Source: Candidatus Omnitrophota bacterium (GTDB lineage Bacteria > Omnitrophota > Gorgyraeia > Gygaellales > Profunditerraquicolaceae). From it: a stretch of DNA of 6,320 bases. Where the stretch lies: NCBI GenBank assembly GCA_018814745.1, contig JAHIZC010000127.1:1-6320 (forward strand), read 5' to 3'. Within the stretch, counting starts at the first letter, position 1. Each line of letters begins with the position of its first letter. Positions 1-6,320 of this stretch are shown here, one piece after another. A program made the position numbers and the translations under genes. The notes under the pieces are model-generated. The model was not told where the DNA came from and made no database searches. It was given only the letters and a program-made list of their open reading frames with translations.

Positions 1-6
1 CATAAC

Positions 7-82
7 TTACGTCCTTCGACTTCTCTCAGGACGTAATCCTGAGTTTATCGATGGATTACGGAACTTAGTGAACGTAAGTTAT
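7..82. repeat. Composite palindromic (REP-like) repeat, copy 1
   Basis: Seen: three nested or adjacent inverted repeats. The first has a 9-bp stem (7-15 with 28-36) around a 12-base loop that begins tcgact and ends ctc. The second has the 7-bp arms gtaatcc/ggattac (33-39 with 53-59) around a 13-base loop that begins tgag. The third pairs aactta (62-67) with taagtt (75-80). In addition, the left edge (2-12) is an exact 11-bp inverted repeat of 72-82. The core gtccttcgact...ctcaggac occurs again at 683-705, so this is a dispersed family. No coding potential is evident here. Function is unknown; such elements are usually intergenic repeats. Confidence 0.75.
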
Positions 83-97
83 ATGCGCGAATTTAAC

Positions 98-151
98 CCC
101 GCCCTTTTGGCGGAATCTAACTATTAATCTCTTCTTCGCCAAAAGAGCGGG
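98..151. repeat. Long imperfect inverted repeat (hairpin)
   Basis: Positions 98-112 pair with 137-151 over 15 positions with a single C/A mismatch (103 with 146), enclosing a 24-base AT-rich loop. No T run follows the stem on either strand, so it does not look like an ordinary intrinsic terminator. The right arm (gcgggat, 147-153) can also pair with atcccgc at 166-172, linking it to the next palindrome. It is best read as an intergenic palindromic element or a folded leader; the role is unknown. Confidence 0.6.
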
Positions 152-159
152 ATAAGTTC

Positions 160-197
160 GGACAGATCCCGCGGCTATAGATAGCTACGGGATGTCC
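160..197. repeat. Palindrome overlapping an alternative gene start
   Basis: The arms ggac + atcccg (160-163 and 166-171, with a 2-base bulge) pair with cgggat + gtcc (188-197). Inside them, gctat (174-178) and atagc (181-185) are also inverted repeats. The right arm contains the ATG at 192, the farther-upstream possible start of the flavodoxin-family gene. The symmetry suggests a small mobile or REP-type palindrome rather than coding sequence. That is one reason for preferring the internal ATG at 204. Confidence 0.55.
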
Positions 198-203
198 TCA
201 CTT

Positions 204-716
204 ATGAAAATCATTGTAATTTATTATTCATATAGCGGCAACACTCAGGAAGTATCTCTGATCTTAAGTGAATACCTGAAAGAGAAAGGTGAAGTTGGGA
301 TTGTAGAGTTGAAGGGGCTTGATGAATCGAATAAATTTTTCAGTCAAGTTATTCGCGCCTTACAGCACAAAAAAGCCAAGGTCCAACCGGTAAGCTTTGA
401 TCTGAGTGGTTATGATTTAATCTGTTTGGGAACTCCGGTTTGGGCATTCGGCCCGGCACCGGCTGTAAATACTTATTTGGAACAATGCTCAGGGGTAGGC
501 GGTAAAGAGGTAGTTCTCTATGCGACTTATGGCAGCGGTACGGGCAAAGAGAGATGCCTGAATTATATGCAGAAAATATTGGCAGAGAAGGGAGCAAAGG
601 CTTTTAAAAGATTCTTCATTCAACAAGGAAAGGTTACTGATAGAGAGTTTGTTCTGTCTAAGATTAAAGAGATATTGCCCCTGTCCTTCGACTGTGGCTC
701 AGGACAGGGACACTGA
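204..716 (+). CDS. Flavodoxin-family protein (FMN-binding fold)
   Basis: A short-chain flavodoxin-like protein of about 170 residues, expected to bind FMN and act in the cytoplasm as an electron carrier or as a small flavoprotein of the WrbA/flavodoxin superfamily; the partner is unknown. Seen: strand 1 runs straight into the phosphate-binding loop SYSGNT (residues 9-14). The second flavin-loop region is CLGTPVWAFGPAP (about 74-86) and the third is YATYGSGTG (about 106-114). All are in the expected order and spacing. The ATG at 204 is chosen because it starts directly on strand 1 (MKIIVIYYS). An in-frame ATG at 192 would add four residues but lies inside a palindrome. Neither start has a strong ribosome-binding site; ggga at 189-192 is the nearest candidate. 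The last 12 residues (159-170, from the Pro codon at 678) are encoded by a palindromic repeat and are probably not part of the fold. Family assignment is firm; specific function is not. Confidence 0.85.
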   Translation: MKIIVIYYSYSGNTQEVSLILSEYLKEKGEVGIVELKGLDESNKFFSQVIRALQHKKAKVQPVSFDLSGYDLICLGTPVWAFGPAPAVNTYLEQCSGVGGKEVVLYATYGSGTGKERCLNYMQKILAEKGAKAFKRFFIQQGKVTDREFVLSKIKEILPLSFDCGSGQGH

Positions 717-734
717 GCGAAGACGAATGTGCCC
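679..734. repeat. Palindromic (REP-like) repeat, copy 2, overlapping gene end
   Basis: A 9-bp perfect stem (679-687 with 701-709) encloses a 13-base loop that begins tcgact and ends ctc, as in the copy at 7-36. The inner stem gtcct/aggac is the same in both copies, while the outer four base pairs differ yet remain complementary. A second, weaker module follows: its loop begins tgagcgaag (714 onward) and its imperfect arms are gggacac (707-713) and tgtgccc (728-734). The latter runs into the first bases of the tRNA. The flavodoxin stop codon (714-716) falls within the element. Confidence 0.7.
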
Positions 735-802
735 CTGTTGCCCAATGGATAGGGCACTGGCCTCCGGCGTCAGTCTTACAGGTTCGACTCCTGTCAGGGG
801 CA
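731..802 (+). tRNA. trnR: tRNA-Arg (anticodon CCG)
   Basis: A complete cloverleaf can be drawn by eye. The acceptor stem is gcccctg (731-737) with caggggc (795-801), with discriminator A at 802. The D stem is gccc (740-743) with gggc (752-755). The anticodon stem is ctggc (757-761) with gtcag (769-773), including one G-T pair. The seven-base anticodon loop ctccggc has anticodon CCG at 764-766, which reads the arginine codon CGG. The variable region is four bases. The T stem is acagg (778-782) with cctgt (790-794), around ttcgact. The 3' CCA is not encoded and must be added after transcription. The gene begins only 14 bases after the flavodoxin stop, and a palindromic repeat abuts its 5' end. 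Confidence 0.95.
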
Positions 803-881
803 CTAGATTTGTTGTACAGGAGGCGAACCTAAAAAGGAGACAAACCAGTTCCAAACCCGCATTGGAATTAGGGGGTTAGTT
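803..881 (+). other. Gap between tRNA and the four-gene cluster
   Basis: This 79-bp stretch must hold the leader of the downstream genes if they do not read through from the tRNA. Seen: a small inverted repeat, ttccaa (849-854) with ttggaa (862-867), around a 7-base loop, just upstream of the ribosome-binding site agggggt (870-876). Two purine-rich Shine-Dalgarno-like stretches (aggagg at about 819-824 and aaaaaggag at about 831-839) have no usable start codon and open frame after them. No convincing -35/-10 pair was recognised. Confidence 0.35.
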
Positions 882-1340
882 ATGAAAAAGAAAGTTATAA
901 GTGTCATAGGCGGGCATATTTGTAGTGCTGAAGTGGAGCAAATTGCCCAAGATTTAGGCAAAAAGCTTGTAGAAGTGGCGGACATACTCGTTTGTGGCGG
1001 CTTAGGTGGAGTAATGGAGGCGGTTTGTAAGGGATTTAAAGCTGGTGGTGGAGTAACATTAGGCATTATCCCAAGTTATAATAAGGAGGATGCTAACCAA
1101 TTTGTAGATATAGTCATTCCCTCTGGCCTTGGTTTGGCCAGGAATGTTCTAGTAGTTAAATCTGCGGATGTGGTGATCGCTCTTCCGGGAGAAGCAGGCA
1201 CGCTCTCGGAGATTGCTTATTGCCTACAGTTTGATATACCGGTGATTAGCTTGAAGTCATGGGATATACCCGGAGCGATCAACGTAGAGACAGTAGACGA
1301 GGTATTAAGAGAGGTTGCTAGGTGTATAAACAAAAAATAA
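882..1340 (+). CDS. TIGR00725/LOG-like (SLOG superfamily) nucleotide-binding protein
   Basis: A 152-residue cytoplasmic Rossmann-like protein of the SLOG superfamily, close to TIGR00725 proteins. These are related to the LOG family (often misannotated lysine decarboxylases) and to DprA. The biochemical role of TIGR00725 proteins is not established; relatives bind nucleotides or release free base from nucleoside monophosphates. Seen: an N-terminal strand with IGG (residues 9-11), the conserved block CGGLGGVMEA (38-47), a GLGLARN stretch (82-88) and the C-terminal signature LPGEAGTLSEI (101-111). That signature corresponds to the family's GG-x-GT-x-x-E. The second glycine is Glu here, while GT and the distal Glu remain. 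Length is typical for the family. The start at 882 is preceded by agggggt with six-base spacing. It lies 27 bp upstream of carA on the same strand and is probably cotranscribed with it. A link to nucleotide metabolism is inference only. Confidence 0.85.
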   Translation: MKKKVISVIGGHICSAEVEQIAQDLGKKLVEVADILVCGGLGGVMEAVCKGFKAGGGVTLGIIPSYNKEDANQFVDIVIPSGLGLARNVLVVKSADVVIALPGEAGTLSEIAYCLQFDIPVISLKSWDIPGAINVETVDEVLREVARCINKK

Positions 1341-1352
1341 TGGAAAACTATT

Positions 1353-1360
1353 AGGGAGGA
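1353..1360 (+). promoter_or_regulatory. Ribosome-binding site of carA
   Basis: The sequence agggagga lies seven bases before the ATG at 1368. It is a strong match to the 16S rRNA anti-Shine-Dalgarno sequence and fixes the carA start, which also matches the family's usual N-terminus (M-K-A-I-L-x-L-E-D-G). Confidence 0.8.
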
Positions 1361-1367
1361 GTAACGC

Positions 1368-2450
1368 ATGAAGGCGATCTTGATGTTGGAGGACGGAAGA
1401 AGTTTTAGCGGTGAAGCGCTGAATCATTGCCAAGAGGCGATAGGAGAGGTTATCTTTAATACCGCAGTAGTAGGTTATCAGGAGATGATTACTGATCCTG
1501 CCTCAAGCAACAAGATTCTCGTACTCACCTATCCTTTGATCGGCAACTATGGAGTTGCCCCAAAATTCAATGAATCTAGGAGGGCATGGCTTGCGGGCCT
1601 GGCGATTAAGGAAAGCTCACGCATCTATTCGAACTGGCAGGCTAAGTCTAGCTTGGATGATTTCTTGAAGAAGCAAAAACTGCCGACGATCTACGGCTTA
1701 GATACGCGCACCTTGGCAGTACACTTAAGGCATAAAGGACAGATACGCGGAATTATTTCTACTAAGTGTTTTGATCCGACGACACTCTTGGCAAAGATAA
1801 AAAATTCTACTCAACTTAAAGACAAGAGTTTATTGCCCAGGATATCGGTGAGTAAACCCAAATATCTGGGTACGCGAAACTCCAAAATGAAAATCGCAAT
1901 TCTGGATTTAGGCCTTACCAATAGCATTGTAAAGCAACTGGAGAGGTTGGGGCTGGGATTAACAGTCTTACCTTATAATACAACCGCAGGAGAGATTCTA
2001 CGCCTGAGGCCAAAAGGCCTGTTGATCTCCGGCGGCCCGGAGGAAGACGCGGGCTTAAAAGAGGTGGTGGAGAATATTAAGCCATTGATCGGCAGGTTGC
2101 CTATATTAGGTGTCTCAACCGGCGCTCAGGTTTTAGCCGCTGCCTTAGGGGCTAAGATAATTAAGCTGAAGCTTGGCCATCACGGTGTAAATTACCCGAT
2201 CAATAAACCGCTGTCTTATAAAGGGGATATCACCGTGCAGAATCATTCCCGTGCAGTCGACGGCGATTCGATCGCCAAGTTAAAAAATGTAAGAATTACC
2301 GGTTTCAATCTGAATGACCATTCGGTCGAAGAGTTCGAGAGCAAAAAACTTAAATTCATCGGCGTGCAGTATATACCGGTAAGCCCCGGCTTTGACGAAG
2401 TAAATCCGGCCTTCCATAAATTCTTAACTTACTTAAAAAGGAGTAGATAA
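1368..2450 (+). CDS. carA: Carbamoyl-phosphate synthase small subunit with disrupted glutaminase site
   Basis: Homologue of CarA, which normally hydrolyses glutamine and passes ammonia to CarB for carbamoyl phosphate synthesis (pyrimidine and arginine pathways, cytoplasm). Length (360 residues) is normal. The N-terminal domain (about 1-155) is well conserved: [38 protein letters not shown] and [12 protein letters not shown]. The C-terminal class I amidotransferase domain (about 174-357) keeps its framework, for example LGHHGVNYP (269-277) and LNDHSVE, but loses its active site. The nucleophile motif reads GVSTGAQ (248-254) with Ser250 in place of Cys, and the His and Glu of HPEASPG are gone (IPVSPG, 336-341). 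Glutamine-pocket positions also differ: Ala45 for the usual Ser, Glu225 for the Gly of the usual NGPGD, and NHSR (292-295) for NHGF. It is inferred to be a structural or regulatory partner in an ammonia-using enzyme. The frame is open throughout, so it is not a simple pseudogene. Its stop overlaps carB by one base. Confidence 0.93.
   Translation: MKAILMLEDGRSFSGEALNHCQEAIGEVIFNTAVVGYQEMITDPASSNKILVLTYPLIGNYGVAPKFNESRRAWLAGLAIKESSRIYSNWQAKSSLDDFLKKQKLPTIYGLDTRTLAVHLRHKGQIRGIISTKCFDPTTLLAKIKNSTQLKDKSLLPRISVSKPKYLGTRNSKMKIAILDLGLTNSIVKQLERLGLGLTVLPYNTTAGEILRLRPKGLLISGGPEEDAGLKEVVENIKPLIGRLPILGVSTGAQVLAAALGAKIIKLKLGHHGVNYPINKPLSYKGDITVQNHSRAVDGDSIAKLKNVRITGFNLNDHSVEEFESKKLKFIGVQYIPVSPGFDEVNPAFHKFLTYLKRSR
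2437..2443 (+). promoter_or_regulatory. Ribosome-binding site of carB, inside the end of carA
   Basis: The sequence aaaggag sits six bases upstream of the carB ATG at 2450. The carA stop and carB start share one base (TAATG), the classic arrangement for translational coupling. It suggests that the two subunits are made together in comparable amounts. Confidence 0.75.
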
Positions 2451-5400
2451 TGCCAAGACGCAAAGACATCAAGAGGATTCTGATGATCGGTTCAGGCCCG
2501 ATCGTAATCGGACAGGCTTGTGAATTTGATTATTCCGGCTCTCAGGCCTGTAAGGCCCTGAAGGAAGAAGGGTATTATACTATATTAGTTAATTCAAATC
2601 CGGCGACGATTATGACTGATCCGGAGATGGCAGACGTAACTTATATCGAGCCCTTAACGATTGAGATGGTGATCAAGATCATTGCCAAGGAACGGCCGGA
2701 TGCAGTATTGCCTACTTTGGGAGGGCAGACCGGTTTAAATCTGGTTTTTTTCTTAATGAAACAGGGTATATTAAAGAAGTACGGAGTGGAGCCGCTCGGC
2801 GCTTCGGTGAAGGCGATCTCTTGTGCAGAAGACAGGGAGTTATTTAAAAGAGCGATGCAGGAGATAGGCGTTGGTGTTCCTAAGAGCGGAATCGCCAATT
2901 CGTTAGAGCAAGGAATGAAAATCGGCCTGGATATCGGATTCCCGTTGATTTTAAGGCCGGCATATTGTTTAGGAGGTAAGGGCGGAGCCACGGCTTATAA
3001 TAAGGACGAATTGGAGACAGCTCTTACTAAGGGCCTGGAGACGAGCCCGGTGCATCAGGTTTTAGTCGAGCAGTCAGTGCTGGGCTGGAAGGAGATCGAG
3101 TATGAGGTAATGCGTGACTGCGCGGATAATGTGATTATGATTACTTCTATGGAGAACATTGATCCGATGGGTGTGCACACCGGCGATAGTATCGTAGTTG
3201 CTCCTGCTCAGACTCTTACCGCCGAGGAGTATACGAATTTTGTGAATTTATCCAAGCGCATAATACGCCGAGTCGGTGTCTCCGGGGGCGGGGCAAATAT
3301 ACAGTTTGCCCAGAATCCAAACAATGGCGAGATCGTGATTATTGAAGTCAATCCCCGGCTTTCGCGTTCATCGGCCCTGGCTTCTAAGGCCACCGGGTTT
3401 CCCATCGCCAGAGTAGCAACCAAATTAGCCGTCGGCTATACTTTGCCGGAGGTGATGAATCAGATCACCGGACGGACTACATCATTTTTTGAGCCGACAG
3501 TGGATTATTGCGTGTTTAAGGTTTGTAGGTTCACCTTTGAAAAATTCCCCCGCACCGAGAGGGTCTTGAATACTTCGATGAAGGCGGTAGGCGAGGCAAT
3601 GGCGATCGGGAGGAATTTTAAGGAATCCTTTCAGAAGGGGATCCGTTCGATGGAGATATCGCGTTATGGTTTCGGCGCCGACGGAAAAGATAAGATCACG
3701 GATGAAATGTTAGAAAACCCCAATGGCGGTTTGTTGAAGTTGATCAAGGATAAACTGCGCATACCTAATGATGAGAGAATATTTTATATAAGGTATGCAC
3801 TGAAAGCAGGGCTTACTATTGATGAGATCTATAAGTTATCTTATATCGACCGCTGGTTTATAGATAATATGAAACAGTTGGTAGAGTTGGAAGATGAGAT
3901 CAAGAAGTTCAGAAATGATAAACAGGCCGAAGAGATCAAGATCCCTTCGGACCTCTTAGAGAGGGCGAAGAAGGATGGATTTTCTGATCGGCAGCTGGCC
4001 TACATTTTAAATGCCAAGGAGGAAGCAGTGAGAGAGTTGCGTAAGAAGAATAATCTAAAGCCGGTCTATAAATTAGTCGATACTTGCGGCGGCGAGTTTT
4101 CTGCTAAAAAACCTTATTTTTATTCTACTTATGAGAGTGGCGAAGAGGCCAGGCCGAGTAAGAATAAGAAGGTTGTGATTCTAGGGGGAGGGCCGAATCG
4201 TATCGGTCAGGGTATTGAATTTGATTATTGTTGTTGCCATGCCTCTTACGCCCTGAAAGAAGAGGGGATAGAGAGTATTATGGTTAATTGTAACCCTGAG
4301 ACAGTCTCGACTGATTACGATACCTCGGATAGGCTGTATTTTGAGCCGTTAACCCAGGAGGATATTTTAAATATCATCGAGCTGGAAAAGCCGATTGGTG
4401 TAATCGTTCAATTTGGCGGCCAGACCCCGCTTAATTTAGCCGTGCCTTTGAGAGAAGCAGGGGTAAATCTCTTAGGAACAAGCGCTAAGAGCATTGATAT
4501 CGCCGAAGACAGAAAGAGATTCAAGAAGATGCTGCATAAGCTGGATCTCCTGCAGCCGGATAACGGCACTGCCTTTAACTTTAAAGAAGCCAAGGAGGTT
4601 GCCAGGAAGATCGGTTATCCTGTTTTAGTCAGGCCATCCTATGTCTTGGGCGGCAGGGCGATGGAGATCGTCTATGATGAATCTACTTTGGAGAAATTTA
4701 TTACCGAGGCAGCGGAGGTCTCCGGAGACCACCCGGTACTGATCGATAAATTCTTAGAAGATGCGATTGAGGTGGATGTTGATTTGATCGGCGACGGTGA
4801 AACCTTTGTTATCGGCGGGATCTTCGAGCACATTGAAGAAGCGGGTATACATTCCGGTGATTCTGCGATGGCGCTGCCCTCCTATACGCTATCTAAAAAT
4901 ATATTGGATAAGGTCAGAGATGCTAGTTATAAGATGGCTAAGGAGTTAGATGTAAAGGGCTTGATGAATGTGCAGTATGCGGTTAAAGATGAAAAGGTTT
5001 ATGTTTTAGAGGTTAATCCCCGGGCATCGAGGACGGTTCCCTTTGTCTCTAAGGTAATCGGTGTTCCGCTCGCCAATCTTGCTACAAAGATTATGCTCGG
5101 CAAGAAGCTCAAGGATTTAGGTTTCACTAAAGAGATAATTCCCAAACATATAGCAGTTAAAGAATCGGTATTTCCCTTTGGCCGTTTTCCCGGCTCAGAT
5201 ATCATTCTGGGGCCGGAGATGAAGTCGACGGGTGAGGTGATGGGGATTGATGAGGATTTCGGCAAGGCCTATATAAAGAGCCAGATCGCCGCGGGGCAGC
5301 AGCTACCTAAAAAAGGCAATGTGCTTATCTCCGTGCGGGATAGAGATAAACGTGCGATAGTGTTTGTCGCTAAAAAGTTGCAGGATTTAGGATTTAGAAT

Positions 5401-5725
5401 ATCTGCTACCTCAGGAACAGCCGCTGCCTTAGAGAGGAACAATATTAAGGTTTCGGTTTTATCTAAGATCGCCGAAGGCAGGCCCAATATCTTGGATTCA
5501 ATGAAAGACGGAAAAATTCAATTGGTAATCAATACTCCTTCGGGAAGAATTCCCAGGCAGGATGAGGTCAAGATACGTTCGCAGGTGATTCTATACAATA
5601 TACCTTATACTACTACTATTTCCGGCGCAGAGGCAACCGTCAACGGTATCGAGGCGCTGCTGAAGAAGGATTTGGGAGTCAGGTCGTTGCAGTCTTATCA
5701 TAAGAAAATGAAAAATAAAAAATAA
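2450..5725 (+). CDS. carB: Carbamoyl-phosphate synthase large subunit
   Basis: Makes carbamoyl phosphate from bicarbonate, ammonia and two ATP. It normally works in complex with CarA and supplies pyrimidine and arginine synthesis. At 1091 residues it is slightly longer than the E. coli protein. Seen: the first ATP-grasp half, the carboxyphosphate domain (about 1-400), opens with the [17 protein letters not shown] motif. It retains Arg129, Arg169, the HTGDS block at His243, and [22 protein letters not shown] (Glu299 onward). The helical linker or oligomerisation domain spans about 400-555. The second ATP-grasp half, the carbamoyl-phosphate domain (about 573-935), has [41 protein letters not shown] and [18 protein letters not shown]-terminal MGS-like allosteric domain (about 955-1075) has SATSGTA and VINTPSGR. 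In the first half the usual GGxGGG loop reads GGKGGA (175-180), a mild change. Both catalytic halves look intact, in contrast to the glutaminase site of its partner CarA. Confidence 0.98.
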   Translation: MPRRKDIKRILMIGSGPIVIGQACEFDYSGSQACKALKEEGYYTILVNSNPATIMTDPEMADVTYIEPLTIEMVIKIIAKERPDAVLPTLGGQTGLNLVFFLMKQGILKKYGVEPLGASVKAISCAEDRELFKRAMQEIGVGVPKSGIANSLEQGMKIGLDIGFPLILRPAYCLGGKGGATAYNKDELETALTKGLETSPVHQVLVEQSVLGWKEIEYEVMRDCADNVIMITSMENIDPMGVHTGDSIVVAPAQTLTAEEYTNFVNLSKRIIRRVGVSGGGANIQFAQNPNNGEIVIIEVNPRLSRSSALASKATGFPIARVATKLAVGYTLPEVMNQITGRTTSFFEPTVDYCVFKVCRFTFEKFPRTERVLNTSMKAVGEAMAIGRNFKESFQKGIRSMEISRYGFGADGKDKITDEMLENPNGGLLKLIKDKLRIPNDERIFYIRYALKAGLTIDEIYKLSYIDRWFIDNMKQLVELEDEIKKFRNDKQAEEIKIPSDLLERAKKDGFSDRQLAYILNAKEEAVRELRKKNNLKPVYKLVDTCGGEFSAKKPYFYSTYESGEEARPSKNKKVVILGGGPNRIGQGIEFDYCCCHASYALKEEGIESIMVNCNPETVSTDYDTSDRLYFEPLTQEDILNIIELEKPIGVIVQFGGQTPLNLAVPLREAGVNLLGTSAKSIDIAEDRKRFKKMLHKLDLLQPDNGTAFNFKEAKEVARKIGYPVLVRPSYVLGGRAMEIVYDESTLEKFITEAAEVSGDHPVLIDKFLEDAIEVDVDLIGDGETFVIGGIFEHIEEAGIHSGDSAMALPSYTLSKNILDKVRDASYKMAKELDVKGLMNVQYAVKDEKVYVLEVNPRASRTVPFVSKVIGVPLANLATKIMLGKKLKDLGFTKEIIPKHIAVKESVFPFGRFPGSDIILGPEMKSTGEVMGIDEDFGKAYIKSQIAAGQQLPKKGNVLISVRDRDKRAIVFVAKKLQDLGFRISATSGTAAALERNNIKVSVLSKIAEGRPNILDSMKDGKIQLVINTPSGRIPRQDEVKIRSQVILYNIPYTTTISGAEATVNGIEALLKKDLGVRSLQSYHKKMKNKK

Positions 5726-5744
5726 ATGCAGAAGATCACGATTT

Positions 5745-5752
5745 AAGGAGGT
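5745..5752 (+). promoter_or_regulatory. Ribosome-binding site fixing the GTG start of mutM
   Basis: The near-perfect Shine-Dalgarno sequence aaggaggt ends four bases before a GTG at 5757. Together with the essential proline codon directly after that GTG, it settles the start of mutM despite the non-ATG codon. Confidence 0.8.
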
Positions 5753-5756
5753 ATAG

Positions 5757-6320
5757 GTGCCAGAACTACCGGAAGTAGAAACAATCAAGAGAGAATTAGA
5801 GAGAGTGCTTATAGGCAAGAAGATTGCGGCAGTGATCGTAAATAACCCTAAGGTTATCAGAGAGCCTCAAAGGGCGGCTTTCTTAAAAGGGCTGAAGAAC
5901 GTTAGTATAAAGAAGATCTTACGAAAAGGAAAATTATTGATCATGGAGTTGTCATCCGGGAAATCTCTGGCAATACACCTTAAGATGACCGGCCAGTTGA
6001 TTTATCCAGGCAACGCAAAAAAAAGCCGTGTCAGTTTTAGATTATCCAACGGGAAGATTCTAGATTTTTGTGATCAGCGCCTATTCGGGGAATTAAGGCT
6101 GGTCGATGATTGGCGCTCTCTGAAATTTGTCCAAGAATTAGGGCCCGAACCTTTTGCTTTAAGCTCCGCTCAATTCAAAAAGATGCTCTCGGGCAAAAAG
6201 ACTAAGATCAAGCCTCTGCTCATGGACCAAAAATTTATCTCTGGGGTAGGCAATCTTTATGCCGCTGAAGCACTTTTTAGGGCAAGGATTCATCCTGGGA
6301 TGCCCGCTGCTACTATACCG
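5757..6320 (+). CDS. mutM: Formamidopyrimidine-DNA glycosylase, 3' part outside window
   Basis: Partial gene: 188 codons are visible of roughly 270 expected. It encodes Fpg/MutM, a bifunctional DNA glycosylase and AP lyase that removes 8-oxoguanine and ring-opened purines. Seen: after the GTG start comes PELPEVETI, with the N-terminal Pro2 that attacks the sugar and the catalytic Glu3. RKGK (56-59) carries the conserved beta-hairpin lysine. HLKMTGQL (74-81) carries the intercalating Met77. DQRLFGEL (106-113) supplies the Arg108 and Phe110 void-filling residues. ISGVGNLYAAEALF (161-174) is the helix-two-turns-helix region. The usual K-H-D/T-H stretch reads KKSR (88-91), a divergence from common Fpg proteins. 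The C-terminal zinc finger lies beyond the window and cannot be checked. The gene begins 31 bp after carB and is probably in the same transcript. A DNA-repair gene behind pyrimidine genes gives no clear functional link. Confidence 0.95.
   Translation, partial: MPELPEVETIKRELERVLIGKKIAAVIVNNPKVIREPQRAAFLKGLKNVSIKKILRKGKLLIMELSSGKSLAIHLKMTGQLIYPGNAKKSRVSFRLSNGKILDFCDQRLFGELRLVDDWRSLKFVQELGPEPFALSSAQFKKMLSGKKTKIKPLLMDQKFISGVGNLYAAEALFRARIHPGMPAATIP

Noticed and set aside
98..160. Intrinsic terminator of a gene to the left
   Set aside because: The stem is long, but the loop is 24 bases and no T run follows on either strand.
153..190. Promoter with -10-like tatagat (176-182) before the flavodoxin gene
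   Set aside because: The element lies inside a palindrome whose symmetry explains it, and no good -35 is found at the right distance.
1..200. CRISPR array or attachment site
   Set aside because: The repeats are palindromic and irregularly spaced, without equal-length spacers, and no integrase gene or direct repeat of the tRNA 3' end is present.
649..879. Open frame running through the repeat and the tRNA
   Set aside because: It overlaps a clear tRNA and the end of the flavodoxin gene, and its translation resembles no protein family.
815..881. Small gene after the Shine-Dalgarno-like stretches at about 819 and 831
   Set aside because: No start codon at a suitable distance is followed by an open frame; the TTG at 862 reaches a stop after five codons.
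1368..2450. carA as a pseudogene
   Set aside because: The reading frame is open over a normal length, the ribosome-binding site is strong, the carB overlap is preserved and the N-terminal domain is well conserved. The changes are confined to glutaminase chemistry, which fits altered function better than decay.
2641..5487. Several open frames on the - strand inside carB
   Set aside because: They are antisense shadows of a strongly conserved coding region, without ribosome-binding sites or recognisable domains.

Overview
The window looks like a piece of a bacterial chromosome, probably from an uncultured anaerobic lineage. The mix of a short flavodoxin-family protein, a SLOG-domain protein, pyrimidine genes and interspersed palindromic repeats with a 'cttcgact...ctcagg' core resembles Omnitrophota-type genomes. 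That assignment is a guess from general impression, not from a marker gene. All supported genes lie on the + strand and are closely packed.

Layout. Positions 1-200 hold no clear gene but carry at least three palindromic structures. A flavodoxin-fold protein follows at 204-716. Its last dozen codons lie inside a second copy of the repeat seen at the left edge. A tRNA-Arg with anticodon CCG sits immediately downstream (731-802). After a 79-bp gap comes a TIGR00725/LOG-like nucleotide-binding protein (882-1340). Then carA (1368-2450) and carB (2450-5725) overlap by one base (TAATG), and the 5' part of mutM (from 5757, GTG start) runs off the right edge. The spacings from 882 onward are short (27 bp, -1 bp, 31 bp), and each gene has a good Shine-Dalgarno sequence, so these four genes are probably one operon.

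Most notable observation. The CarA protein is full length and clearly homologous to the small (glutaminase) subunit of carbamoyl-phosphate synthetase, but its glutaminase active site appears dismantled. The nucleophile motif G-[IV]-C-L-G-H-Q reads GVSTGAQ, so Cys has become Ser. The His/Glu motif HPEASPG reads IPVSPG, so both His and Glu are gone. Several residues that hold glutamine are also changed. CarB keeps the catalytic residues that could be checked in both ATP-grasp halves. The pair therefore looks like a carbamoyl-phosphate synthetase that uses free ammonia. This would be a bacterial two-subunit parallel to vertebrate CPS I, where the nucleophilic Cys is also Ser. The reading rests on motif comparison from memory and needs an alignment and a check for a second carA elsewhere in the genome.

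Other points of interest are compensatory differences between the stems of the two repeat copies, a repeat-derived C-terminal tail on the flavodoxin protein, and a palindrome covering an alternative start codon of the same gene.
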